Assembly (NCBI GenBank): GCA_964652155.1 | Contig: CAZZBK010000088.1 | Location: 1 to 25,050 of the forward strand | DNA: 25,050 nucleotides | Source of the DNA: CAZZBK01 sp964652155 | GTDB taxonomy: Bacteria; Planctomycetota; Planctomycetia; Pirellulales; PNKZ01 | Direction: 5' to 3' | Shown: piece after piece, positions 1 through 7,163 of the stretch | How the letters are laid out: the number at the start of each line of letters is the position of its first letter | Position numbering within the stretch: the stretch's first letter is position 1 | Position numbers and translations under genes: made by a program | The notes under the pieces: model-generated | What the model saw: the letters and a program-made list of their open reading frames with translations, nothing else | Databases searched by the model: none | Told to the model about the DNA's origin: nothing

Positions 1-63
1 ATGATGCCCTTGATGCCAGATCCTACGATTGACCAACTTTGAAGACGCTCACACGCTGCCGTC

Positions 64-927
64 TCAATAGAACGGCTCATCCGCCGTGAGCTTGCCTTGC
101 CGCAGGGCGACGAACAACCCGGCGGCGATCAAATCGGCGGTCGTGCCCGGGTTGCGACGGTGTCCGTCGGCACGCAACCAGAAGTCGAGATCGGCGAGTG
201 CATCCTGGAACGCTTCGCTGTCGGGCTCGCCGCTGCGTAACACCGACGCGGCATAGCTCGACGCCTGCGCGGCGATCTCGGTTCCACACTTGCGTGCGAT
301 CAATGAATCGCCCAACTCGGCGAGCAAGCGGACAAACGCATGCACGATGCGCCATTGCAACGGCCGCGCCTGGTCACGCCCTGCGCACAACCAAGGGACA
401 ACCCGGTCGAAAATGTCCGCAAAGGTGTGCGTGTATTGCCACGCGACCCGATCGCGCTCGGCGGCTAACTGCATGGCGGCCAGCAGACTCTCGGGTGGTG
501 CGGCATGAACGTCCCCCTCCGAGACCTTCCCGAGCGAGCCAGGAGTTGCCAGTCGAATCGCCTCGTACACATCGTGGCAGTCGTCGCGTGTTAGCGACCG
601 CAGCACCTCGGCGACACCGGATGGCAAGTCGGCAGAGTGTGGTGCTTTGGCGAGCGGCGCGAGCAGCAGCACCATGCCCAGGTTGGTGTTCGTGCGCACT
701 CGACGCCGCGTGGCGACGATCGACTGCACGACGAGTTGTCCGACGCTCAGTTCGTGGGCACGATCGAACACTGGCCCGATCGCCTGGGCGCTGAGTACAA
801 AATCCAAGTAGCTCACGTCGTCGAAGTCGGCCCCGCGATGCACGTTGCCAGGCTTCGCGGCGGTGGCCTCCCACAGACAGGCGAGCGTGGCGCACTCGCC
901 GATCGACAGCAAGGGGGAGTCGTTCAT
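64..927 (-). CDS. CitG-family protein (triphosphoribosyl-dephospho-CoA synthase-like)
   Basis: This 287-residue protein belongs to the CitG/MdcB family, whose founders make the 2'-(5''-triphosphoribosyl)-3'-dephospho-CoA prosthetic group of citrate or malonate lyase from ATP and dephospho-CoA. Family motifs are visible at residues 25-35 (KPGNVHRGADF), 79-92 (TNTNLGM and a following APL) and 258-266 (RNPGTTADL). No lyase subunit genes lie nearby, so the classical role is doubtful. CitG homologues also occur in methanopterin-linked C1-transfer gene sets of methylotrophs and Planctomycetes, which would fit this organism better (family knowledge plus inference). The ATG at 925-927 overlaps the TGA of the upstream hydrolase as ATGA, suggesting translational coupling. 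The same frame stays open upstream to 1614, but that part is an out-of-frame shadow of the hydrolase, so I chose the ATG. Confidence 0.85.
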   Translation of the reverse strand: MNDSPLLSIGECATLACLWEATAAKPGNVHRGADFDDVSYLDFVLSAQAIGPVFDRAHELSVGQLVVQSIVATRRRVRTNTNLGMVLLLAPLAKAPHSADLPSGVAEVLRSLTRDDCHDVYEAIRLATPGSLGKVSEGDVHAAPPESLLAAMQLAAERDRVAWQYTHTFADIFDRVVPWLCAGRDQARPLQWRIVHAFVRLLAELGDSLIARKCGTEIAAQASSYAASVLRSGEPDSEAFQDALADLDFWLRADGHRRNPGTTADLIAAGLFVALRQGKLTADEPFY

Positions 928-1820
928 GATCGAGGGCCGCCGACAGGATGTTCGCTTAAAAATTGGTCGACGCGGGCGATCACCTCGTCCGGCGCGTCCT
1001 CGATCACGTAGTGCCCCGCCTCGGGCAGTTCCAGGACCTCGGCGCTCGGGAAGAACTCGACAAAGCGGTGCAGAAAAGCTGGCGTGAAGCACCAGTCGCG
1101 CATTCCCCAGGCGAGCAACACAGGATGCTGCCGGAATTGACTCAAACCCTGTTCGATCTGCAATAGCGTGGCGTAACTTCGATGCCGTTCGTGCATCGGA
1201 ATGTCGATCACGAACTGGTGCACGGCGACGCGATGAGCCCACGAGTCGTAAGGGGCGATCAACCCCTGGGCGACGTCGGCGTTCAAGCCCCCGCGGCGAC
1301 ACGTGGCCATCGACAGGGCCGCGCGCGCAAAAGCGTTCAGGCCGCGAATGGCCAGTTGCCCCACGACGGGGATTCGCCCGGCCGCGATGCGCCACGGCAT
1401 GCGTCGACTGCGAAACGCCCCGGTGTTGAACAGCGCGAAGCGCGCAAACCGCTCGGGCATGGCCACGGCGGCTCCCATGCCGATCGCGCCTCCCCAGTCG
1501 TGTGCCAACAGCGTGATGTTGCGCAGGTCGAGCGTCTCGATCAGTCGGCAGAGGTTGGCAACATGCTGTGAGAGCGTGTAGTTGTATTGCTGCGGCTTCG
1601 ATGACAGGCCGCATCCGATATGGTCAGGCACGACGCAGCGGTAACGCGGGCGGAACGCCTGCACGAGCTGCCGCCAATAGAACGACCAGGTCGGGTTGCC
1701 GTGAACCATCAAGAGCGGTTCGCCCGACCCCTCGTCGAGATAATGATAGGCCTGCCCATCGAACTCCAGGGTTTGTGAGGCGAAGGGGTACAACGCGCGC
1801 CAAGAATTCGATCGCGGCAT
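924..1820 (-). CDS. Alpha/beta hydrolase, haloalkane dehalogenase/OleB-like
   Basis: This is a 298-residue alpha/beta-hydrolase of the haloalkane dehalogenase superfamily. The oxyanion/halide segment HGNPTWSFYWR is at 40-50, the nucleophile elbow HDWGGA has D108 as nucleophile, D242 in GMRDWCF is the likely acid, and H270 in AGHYV is the likely base. OleB, the beta-lactone decarboxylase of long-chain olefin synthesis, has this architecture, and ole genes are known in Planctomycetes, so OleB is my preferred reading. A true dehalogenase or epoxide hydrolase cannot be excluded. There is no signal peptide, so it is cytoplasmic. I chose ATG at 1820; a TTG 33 nt upstream at 1853 is also open, but neither start has a good Shine-Dalgarno sequence. 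It is the first gene of a two-gene unit with the CitG-like gene. OleA, OleC and OleD are not in the window. Confidence 0.88.
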   Translation of the reverse strand: MPRSNSWRALYPFASQTLEFDGQAYHYLDEGSGEPLLMVHGNPTWSFYWRQLVQAFRPRYRCVVPDHIGCGLSSKPQQYNYTLSQHVANLCRLIETLDLRNITLLAHDWGGAIGMGAAVAMPERFARFALFNTGAFRSRRMPWRIAAGRIPVVGQLAIRGLNAFARAALSMATCRRGGLNADVAQGLIAPYDSWAHRVAVHQFVIDIPMHERHRSYATLLQIEQGLSQFRQHPVLLAWGMRDWCFTPAFLHRFVEFFPSAEVLELPEAGHYVIEDAPDEVIARVDQFLSEHPVGGPRS

Positions 1821-1883
1821 GGACGATAGAGCGGGCAAGGGGCAAAAGCGCAAAATGGGAGTATAGCCCCGGCACCGACGGAT

Positions 1884-1910
1884 TCACCAGGGGGGGCGAC
1901 CCCCTGGTGA
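1884..1910. repeat. Perfect GC-rich inverted repeat (11-bp arms)
   Basis: Arms TCACCAGGGGG (1884-1894) and CCCCCTGGTGA (1900-1910) are exact reverse complements around a 5-nt loop GGCGA. It lies between two divergent genes, so it is not an ordinary terminator of either. It could be a dispersed palindromic element or a leader hairpin. The rest of the 1821-2093 gap shows little: a TATTAT at 1997-2002 could be the -10 of ppk1, but no convincing -35 is in place. Confidence 0.7.
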
Positions 1911-2093
1911 GCTAGGGCGATCTGGTCGCAAGTCGTTGCCAGCTATTGCGTTTGCGGCCAGATAACCAAATCCTCACTTGGTCATGGCGAGAGGCGTATT
2001 ATATCTATAGAGGTTTGTCATACTGAAGGTCTGTGGACCGAGCCGACTCGGGACCGATCGGACTCGAGTGACCTCCCATCAAGGAACCGACGC

Positions 2094-4259
2094 GTGACGG
2101 AACCATTGTTCCAAAGCGAGCATTTTTTCAACCGCGAGCTGAGCTGGCTGGAATTCAACGCCTGCGTGCTCGAGGAGGCGGTGGACACGACCCATCCGCT
2201 GCTGGAGCGCGTCAAGTTCTTGTCGATCGTGAGTTCGAACTTCGATGAGTTCTTCATGGTCCGGGTGTCGGGTTTGCGCGAGCAGGCATTCGAGGACGGC
2301 GCGCCGCAAGACTACACGCCCGACGGCCTGCGGCCGATCACGCAATTGCAGCGATTGGCGGCGCGGACCCAAGAGTTGGTGGCGGCTCAATATCGTTGCT
2401 GGAACGAGGCGGTTCGGCCCCAGTTGGCCGAACACGGCATCCGCATCCTGTCGATCGACGAGTTGACGCCGACTCAACAAGCGGTGGTCGACAAGTTCTT
2501 CGTCGAGCGGGCTTTTCCGATTCTGACACCGATGGCGGTTGACCCGGCCCATCCGAGCCCGCGCTACCACAATCGGTCACTTTATCTGGCGGCGCTGCTG
2601 CGGCGCAGCAGTGGCTTGGGGCCCAAGGAATTGTTCGCCGTGGTCCAGGTGCCGCAGGTCTTGCCGCGGTTGGTCAACGTGCAGCAGGGAGACGAATGGG
2701 GTTTCGTGTTTCTTGAGGATATCGTCGCCTCGCGGTTCTCCGATTTGTTTGGTGGGTTCGAGGTGCTGGCCTCGACGGCGTTTCGGGTGACCCGCGACAG
2801 TGACATCGAACTGCTTGAACAAGAGTCGGACGACATGCTCCGCTCGATCGAGGACCGGCTGAAAATGCGGCAGCGCGGACAGGCCGTGCGGCTTGAGGTG
2901 TCGGCCGGCGGCGATCCGCAATTGATCAGCGAGATCATCGACGCCGAGGGGATTCGAGACGAGACGTCCCCCGAGTCGTATAGCGAAATCTATCGGGTTA
3001 GCGGCCCGCTCGACCTGACGGGGCTCAGCGAGTTGCAGCGCATTCCCGGCCGCGAGCTCCTACACGACACGCCGTTTGTGCCGCAGACGCCGCGCGGTCG
3101 AGGCCAGCGTGGGACCGAAGACCTGTACGCGGCCATTCGCCGCAACGATATCCTGCTGCATCACCCTTACGATGCGTTTGACTCGGTGGTCGAGTTCATC
3201 AGCCGTGCCGCGGTCGACCCGAACGTGCTGGCCATCAAGCAGACCTTGTATCGCACCAGCGGCGACTCGCCCGTCACACGCGCGCTGATGCAGGCCGCCG
3301 AGAACGGCAAGCACGTCACGGCGCTCGTCGAGCTCAAAGCACGATTTGACGAAGAGAATAACGTCTCCTGGGCAAGGCAGCTTGAACGGGCCGGCGTGCA
3401 TGTCGTGTTCGGCTTTCTCGACCTGAAAACGCATTGCAAGCTGTCGATGGTCGTGCGCCAAGAACTGGGCGTCACGCGCCGCTACATTCACATGGGGACC
3501 GGCAACTACAACCCCACGACGGCACTGTATTACACCGACGTCGGCATCTTCACGGCCAACGAGCAATTCGCCGAGGATGTCACGGCCTTATTCAATTTGC
3601 TGACCGGTTACTCGCAGGGACATCACTGGCACAAGCTGGTCGTCGCGCCCACGCATTTGCACCGCCGGACCATCGAGTTGATCGACGAGCAGGCCCAGCG
3701 AGCCCGCGAGGGGAAACCGGCTTACATCTTTGCCAAGTTCAATTCGCTCGTCGAATATCGGGTCATCGAGGCCTTGTACCGGGCGAGCCAAGCAGGGGTG
3801 AAAATCGAGTTGATCGTCCGCGGCATTTGCTGCCTGCGCCCCGGGTTGGCCGGCATCAGCGAGAATATCGAGGTCCGCACGATTGTCGATCGGTTCCTTG
3901 AACACAGCCGGATTTATGTGTTCGGCCCGAGCGACGATTGCCGGATCTATTTTGCTAGTTCCGACTGGATGCCGCGCAACTTTTATCGCCGGGTCGAGGT
4001 GATGTTTCCGGTCGAGGCTGAGCCGCTCCGCGAGCGCGTGCTGCGCGAGATCATTCCGCGCTATTTGGCCGACAACGTGAAGACGCGAGTGTTGCAAAGC
4101 GACGGCACGCACGTCCGCCGTCAACCGGGCCCCGGCGAGGCAACGCATCGCTGCCAGGAAGAGTTTTTGAGCATTCGCCCCAGCGCCTCGGCGATCGACG
4201 TGCTGCCGGGGGGCAATGGTCACGTCGGCCGCGGCGCGGCGATCATGGGCGTCTCGTAG
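2094..4259 (+). CDS. ppk1: Polyphosphate kinase 1
   Basis: PPK1 reversibly transfers the ATP gamma-phosphate onto inorganic polyphosphate, in the cytoplasm or at the inner face of the membrane. The 721-residue protein has the usual length. The N-terminal signature FNRELSWLEFN is at 12-22. The catalytic half carries H447 in LKTHCKL, matching the autophosphorylated histidine (E. coli H435), and H604 in FLEHSRIY, matching E. coli H592. The MGTGNYNP segment near 467-474 and the SSDWMPRN segment at 622-629 are also typical. The start is GTG at 2094, preceded by AAGGA at 2081-2085 with good spacing. The last ~50 residues beyond the core form a poorly conserved tail. No ppx, phoU or pst gene is adjacent. 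The next gene, rsmH, follows after a 189-nt gap in which I see no gene or clear terminator. Confidence 0.97.
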   Translation: MTEPLFQSEHFFNRELSWLEFNACVLEEAVDTTHPLLERVKFLSIVSSNFDEFFMVRVSGLREQAFEDGAPQDYTPDGLRPITQLQRLAARTQELVAAQYRCWNEAVRPQLAEHGIRILSIDELTPTQQAVVDKFFVERAFPILTPMAVDPAHPSPRYHNRSLYLAALLRRSSGLGPKELFAVVQVPQVLPRLVNVQQGDEWGFVFLEDIVASRFSDLFGGFEVLASTAFRVTRDSDIELLEQESDDMLRSIEDRLKMRQRGQAVRLEVSAGGDPQLISEIIDAEGIRDETSPESYSEIYRVSGPLDLTGLSELQRIPGRELLHDTPFVPQTPRGRGQRGTEDLYAAIRRNDILLHHPYDAFDSVVEFISRAAVDPNVLAIKQTLYRTSGDSPVTRALMQAAENGKHVTALVELKARFDEENNVSWARQLERAGVHVVFGFLDLKTHCKLSMVVRQELGVTRRYIHMGTGNYNPTTALYYTDVGIFTANEQFAEDVTALFNLLTGYSQGHHWHKLVVAPTHLHRRTIELIDEQAQRAREGKPAYIFAKFNSLVEYRVIEALYRASQAGVKIELIVRGICCLRPGLAGISENIEVRTIVDRFLEHSRIYVFGPSDDCRIYFASSDWMPRNFYRRVEVMFPVEAEPLRERVLREIIPRYLADNVKTRVLQSDGTHVRRQPGPGEATHRCQEEFLSIRPSASAIDVLPGGNGHVGRGAAIMGVS

Positions 4260-4448
4260 CACTCCCTTGACGTCGCTTTGCTTGGCGATGGCCGCGCGCG
4301 AATGCTCTTGCGCGGGCATAAATCTCGGTGCTAGCGGGCAAATCCGTCTTAGCGCCGCGAGCCGCTTCTGTTAATTAACGCGGCGCGACATTGTTCGACG
4401 ATCAGCCGGACCGTGTCGCCGCACGACTGCTAGCATGGACGCTGTTGC

Positions 4449-5330
4449 ATGAACCCCGCGCCGAGTCGGCATATTGCTGTGATGCTCGACGAGGTGTTGG
4501 AGTGGCTTGCTCCGCGGCCCTGCCAGGTGATCGTCGACGGCACCCTCGGTGGCGGCGGCCACACGCGAGCCCTGGCCGAGCGGGTTGGACCCGACGGCTT
4601 TGTGCTCGCGCTCGATCGCGATCCGTTGCCGCTGGAACGAGCCGAACAAACGATGCGCGGGCTGCCCATCAAGCTCGCGCAAGCAAACTTTTGTGACCTA
4701 GGGGAGATCCTGGCCGAGATCAACACGCCACGCGTCGATGGCATTTTGCTCGATCTGGGATTATCGAGCGACCAACTCGACGACCGCGCGCGCGGATTCA
4801 GCTTCGACGCCGATGGCCCCCTCGACTTGCGTTTCGACACGAGTATGGGGCGATCGGCGTCGCAACTGATCAAGCAGCTGCCGGAACGCGAGTTGGCCGA
4901 CATGATTTATCAGTATGGCGAAGAACGCTACAGTCGCCGCATCGCGCGCTCGATCGTCGAGCAGCGGAAGCAGCAGCCGATCCAAACGGCCCACGAGCTG
5001 GCCGAGTTGGTGCGGCGCTGCGTGCCCCGCTCGCCGAAAGATCGTATCGATCCGGCGACGCGAACGTTTCAGGCCTTGCGAATTGCGGTGAACGACGAAT
5101 TAGGCAGTTTAGAGAAAGCCCTGGCGAGGTTTCCCGAGTGTTTGAAGAGCGGTGGTCGCCTTGCGATCATCAGTTTCCATTCGCTGGAAGATCGCAGGGT
5201 GAAAGAGGCGTTTCGCGACGATGAGCGGTGGTGTGCTTTGACCAAAAAACCCCTGATTCCCAGTGACGCCGAAATGCAGCGCAACCCCCGCGCGCGGAGC
5301 GCCAAGTTGCGTGTCGCCCAGCGCGTGTAA
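4449..5330 (+). CDS. rsmH: 16S rRNA (cytosine-1402 N4)-methyltransferase RsmH
   Basis: RsmH (MraW) uses S-adenosylmethionine to methylate N4 of C1402 in the 16S rRNA decoding centre. The 293-residue protein shows the SAM-binding loop GTLGGGGHT at 31-39, an acidic residue D56 in LALDRD, the LDLGLSS motif at 101-107, SFHSLEDRRVK close to the C-terminus, and the typical end with NPRARSAKLRVA. It is slightly shorter than the usual ~310 residues. ATG 4449 fits the family N-terminus, although I see no clear Shine-Dalgarno. In most bacteria rsmH sits in the dcw cluster with mraZ before it and ftsL/ftsI after it. Here it follows ppk1 and precedes a LysM protein by 30 nt, which agrees with the fragmented dcw cluster known in FtsZ-less Planctomycetes. 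Confidence 0.97.
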   Translation: MNPAPSRHIAVMLDEVLEWLAPRPCQVIVDGTLGGGGHTRALAERVGPDGFVLALDRDPLPLERAEQTMRGLPIKLAQANFCDLGEILAEINTPRVDGILLDLGLSSDQLDDRARGFSFDADGPLDLRFDTSMGRSASQLIKQLPERELADMIYQYGEERYSRRIARSIVEQRKQQPIQTAHELAELVRRCVPRSPKDRIDPATRTFQALRIAVNDELGSLEKALARFPECLKSGGRLAIISFHSLEDRRVKEAFRDDERWCALTKKPLIPSDAEMQRNPRARSAKLRVAQRV

Positions 5331-5360
5331 AGTCCTCACGAGTACCTTTGCGAGCCGATC

Positions 5361-7163
5361 ATGTTCAGCACCTTAAAAGCGGTTAGCCAAATCACCGGTT
5401 TCGCGGCGTCGGCCTTGCAAGCGCTGGCCAGCCCAGATGTGAGTCGCGAGAAAAAGATGGGCCTCGCCACGCTCGGCGTGCTGGGCATGGGCTTTGTCGG
5501 CGCGTTGGGCTACCGCGTCACGCGCAACGGCGAGGACGCCGCCGAGGCGTTTGCGCGCCCCGCCGCGCCCGACGTCGTCGCCGTGACCGACGACGCGCCG
5601 GCCCTCACCAAACGCAGCACGTTTGATACGTCGAGCAATCCGTTTGCACCATCTCAGAACAAGCTGTCGCTCAGCGAGGCGACCAGCGCGAAGCTGTCGA
5701 CCCCCGCGGCCACGGTCCAGGCCACGTCCGTCGAGACGCCATCGAGCAGCGACTCGACGCAAGATCGTTACGCCGATTACCACTCCGCGCGGAAGAACGG
5801 CGTGAGCTTCGCGCATCAAAATGCGCCGGCCGCCACGGTCAGCGACCGTGAACCAAGCGACAACCAGCCCATCGACACCCGGGGCGAGCCCGCCTCGATC
5901 GCGCTCACGGCTGGCAACGAGCCCTTGCCACCATCGGGCTCGACGACCCCGAGTAGCAATACCCCGACCCTCGCGCCCCCCAAGCCGACTGCAACCACGA
6001 CGCCAGCGTCGCCGAGCGCAGCCCCCTCGACGACTGCCGAATTCAATCCGTTCCCGACCAGCACGTCGACTGCAACGGGTGCTCCGGCCAGTGCGTCGTC
6101 GGTCTCCGCGCCGTCGACGAGTGCCGTGCCCAGCCTGACCGGCGCGCTTTTGCAGACCTCGCCAGCGACGGTCGCCGCCCCGGCGTCGTTGCCCGTGGCA
6201 TCGACCGCAGCCACGGCCATCGGGCAACCCACCACGACTCCGGCCGCTCCATCGACGTTTGCGCCGAATGCACCGTACTCGGCGCTCCCCACGGTGGCTG
6301 CGCCGAGTTTAACTCCGTCCATCGGTCCGTCGTCGACATTGCCCACGGGCCCCGCACCGGCTGGCGTTCCGGTGGGATATGGTGTTCCCGAGTCGGCGCC
6401 TCGCGATCCGCGTTACGGCGCGCAGGCGAACCCTCCGTCCGTGGGACCGACATTCGCGCCGCCGTCGGCGCTCGCGCCTAGCTATCCGCCCCAGGCTCAA
6501 CAACCGCCGCAGGGCTTTGATCTCAACCGGCAGGAGCCGACGCTCGCGCCGCCCCGTTATGCGCCGGGAGCCATAGCCACCCCTCCGGCATTGGGGCCGA
6601 ACGGTTATGCTCCGCCGATCGCTTATGGGCAACCTCCCGTCGCCGTCGGCGATCAACTCATCACGATTACGGGCACCGAGTCGTTTTGGAATATCTCGGA
6701 GCGGACGTATGGCAACGCCGGCTATTTCAAAGCGCTCGAAGAGTACAACAAGCAGCGCGTGGCCGATCCCACTCATTTGCGGACGGGCGATGTTGTGGCG
6801 GTGCCTCCGGTGACCGTGCTCGAGCAAAACTTCCCGCGGCTGTGTCCAAAAATTCGCGAGGCTACGGCGGTCGCTGGTCCGTTGGGGAGCGACGTGCCGC
6901 GGACGGCACCCGGCGGCGGACGCCTATACCGAGTGAAAGACGGCGACACGCTGTTCGACATCGCTCGACACGAACTGGGCAAAGCGGCTCGCTGGGTCGA
7001 GATTTATCAGCTCAACCGCGACGTGCTTGGCGGCAGCTTTGATTACCTTGCGCCGGGCATGGAGTTGGTGCTGCCAGAAAATCGCGTCGGCACGGCGAGC
7101 GGTTACGCCGCGCCGCCGCGCGAGCCCTCGACGTTGCAGCGCGGCGCGGTCTTCCCGCGCTAG
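5361..7163 (+). CDS. Membrane-anchored protein with two C-terminal LysM domains
   Basis: The 600-residue product has a short N-terminal segment, one hydrophobic stretch (about 34-51) likely to be a membrane anchor, a long low-complexity region rich in Pro, Ala, Ser and Thr (about 85-430), and two LysM-like modules at about 429-483 (containing ESFWNISERTYGNAGYFKAL) and 521-573 (YRVKDGDTLFDIARHELG, then LAPGMELVLP). LysM modules bind N-acetylglucosamine-containing glycans such as peptidoglycan, so the likely picture is a spacer holding the LysM pair in the periplasm. No enzymatic domain is seen. It starts 30 nt after rsmH and is probably cotranscribed. Its TAG overlaps the TAG of the converging sulfatase gene in a shared CTAG at 7160-7163. 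Its role in cell-wall organisation or division is inference. Confidence 0.9.
   Translation: MFSTLKAVSQITGFAASALQALASPDVSREKKMGLATLGVLGMGFVGALGYRVTRNGEDAAEAFARPAAPDVVAVTDDAPALTKRSTFDTSSNPFAPSQNKLSLSEATSAKLSTPAATVQATSVETPSSSDSTQDRYADYHSARKNGVSFAHQNAPAATVSDREPSDNQPIDTRGEPASIALTAGNEPLPPSGSTTPSSNTPTLAPPKPTATTTPASPSAAPSTTAEFNPFPTSTSTATGAPASASSVSAPSTSAVPSLTGALLQTSPATVAAPASLPVASTAATAIGQPTTTPAAPSTFAPNAPYSALPTVAAPSLTPSIGPSSTLPTGPAPAGVPVGYGVPESAPRDPRYGAQANPPSVGPTFAPPSALAPSYPPQAQQPPQGFDLNRQEPTLAPPRYAPGAIATPPALGPNGYAPPIAYGQPPVAVGDQLITITGTESFWNISERTYGNAGYFKALEEYNKQRVADPTHLRTGDVVAVPPVTVLEQNFPRLCPKIREATAVAGPLGSDVPRTAPGGGRLYRVKDGDTLFDIARHELGKAARWVEIYQLNRDVLGGSFDYLAPGMELVLPENRVGTASGYAAPPREPSTLQRGAVFPR

Noticed and set aside
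1..63. Short open frame starting ATGATG at the left edge and ending with TGA at 40-42
   Set aside because: Too short to judge; it could be the 3' end of a gene left of the window or chance. No claim is made.
928..1614. N-terminal extension of the CitG-like frame to about 516 residues
   Set aside because: The extra 229 residues are Arg-rich, have no family pattern and lie out of frame inside the clearly real hydrolase gene; the ATG at 927 fits the family start.
5373..6346. Minus-strand open frames opposite the LysM gene, Arg/Gly-rich or Val/Gly/Ala-rich
   Set aside because: They are the mirror image of the Pro/Ala/Ser/Thr-rich linker and lack ribosome binding sites or domain patterns.
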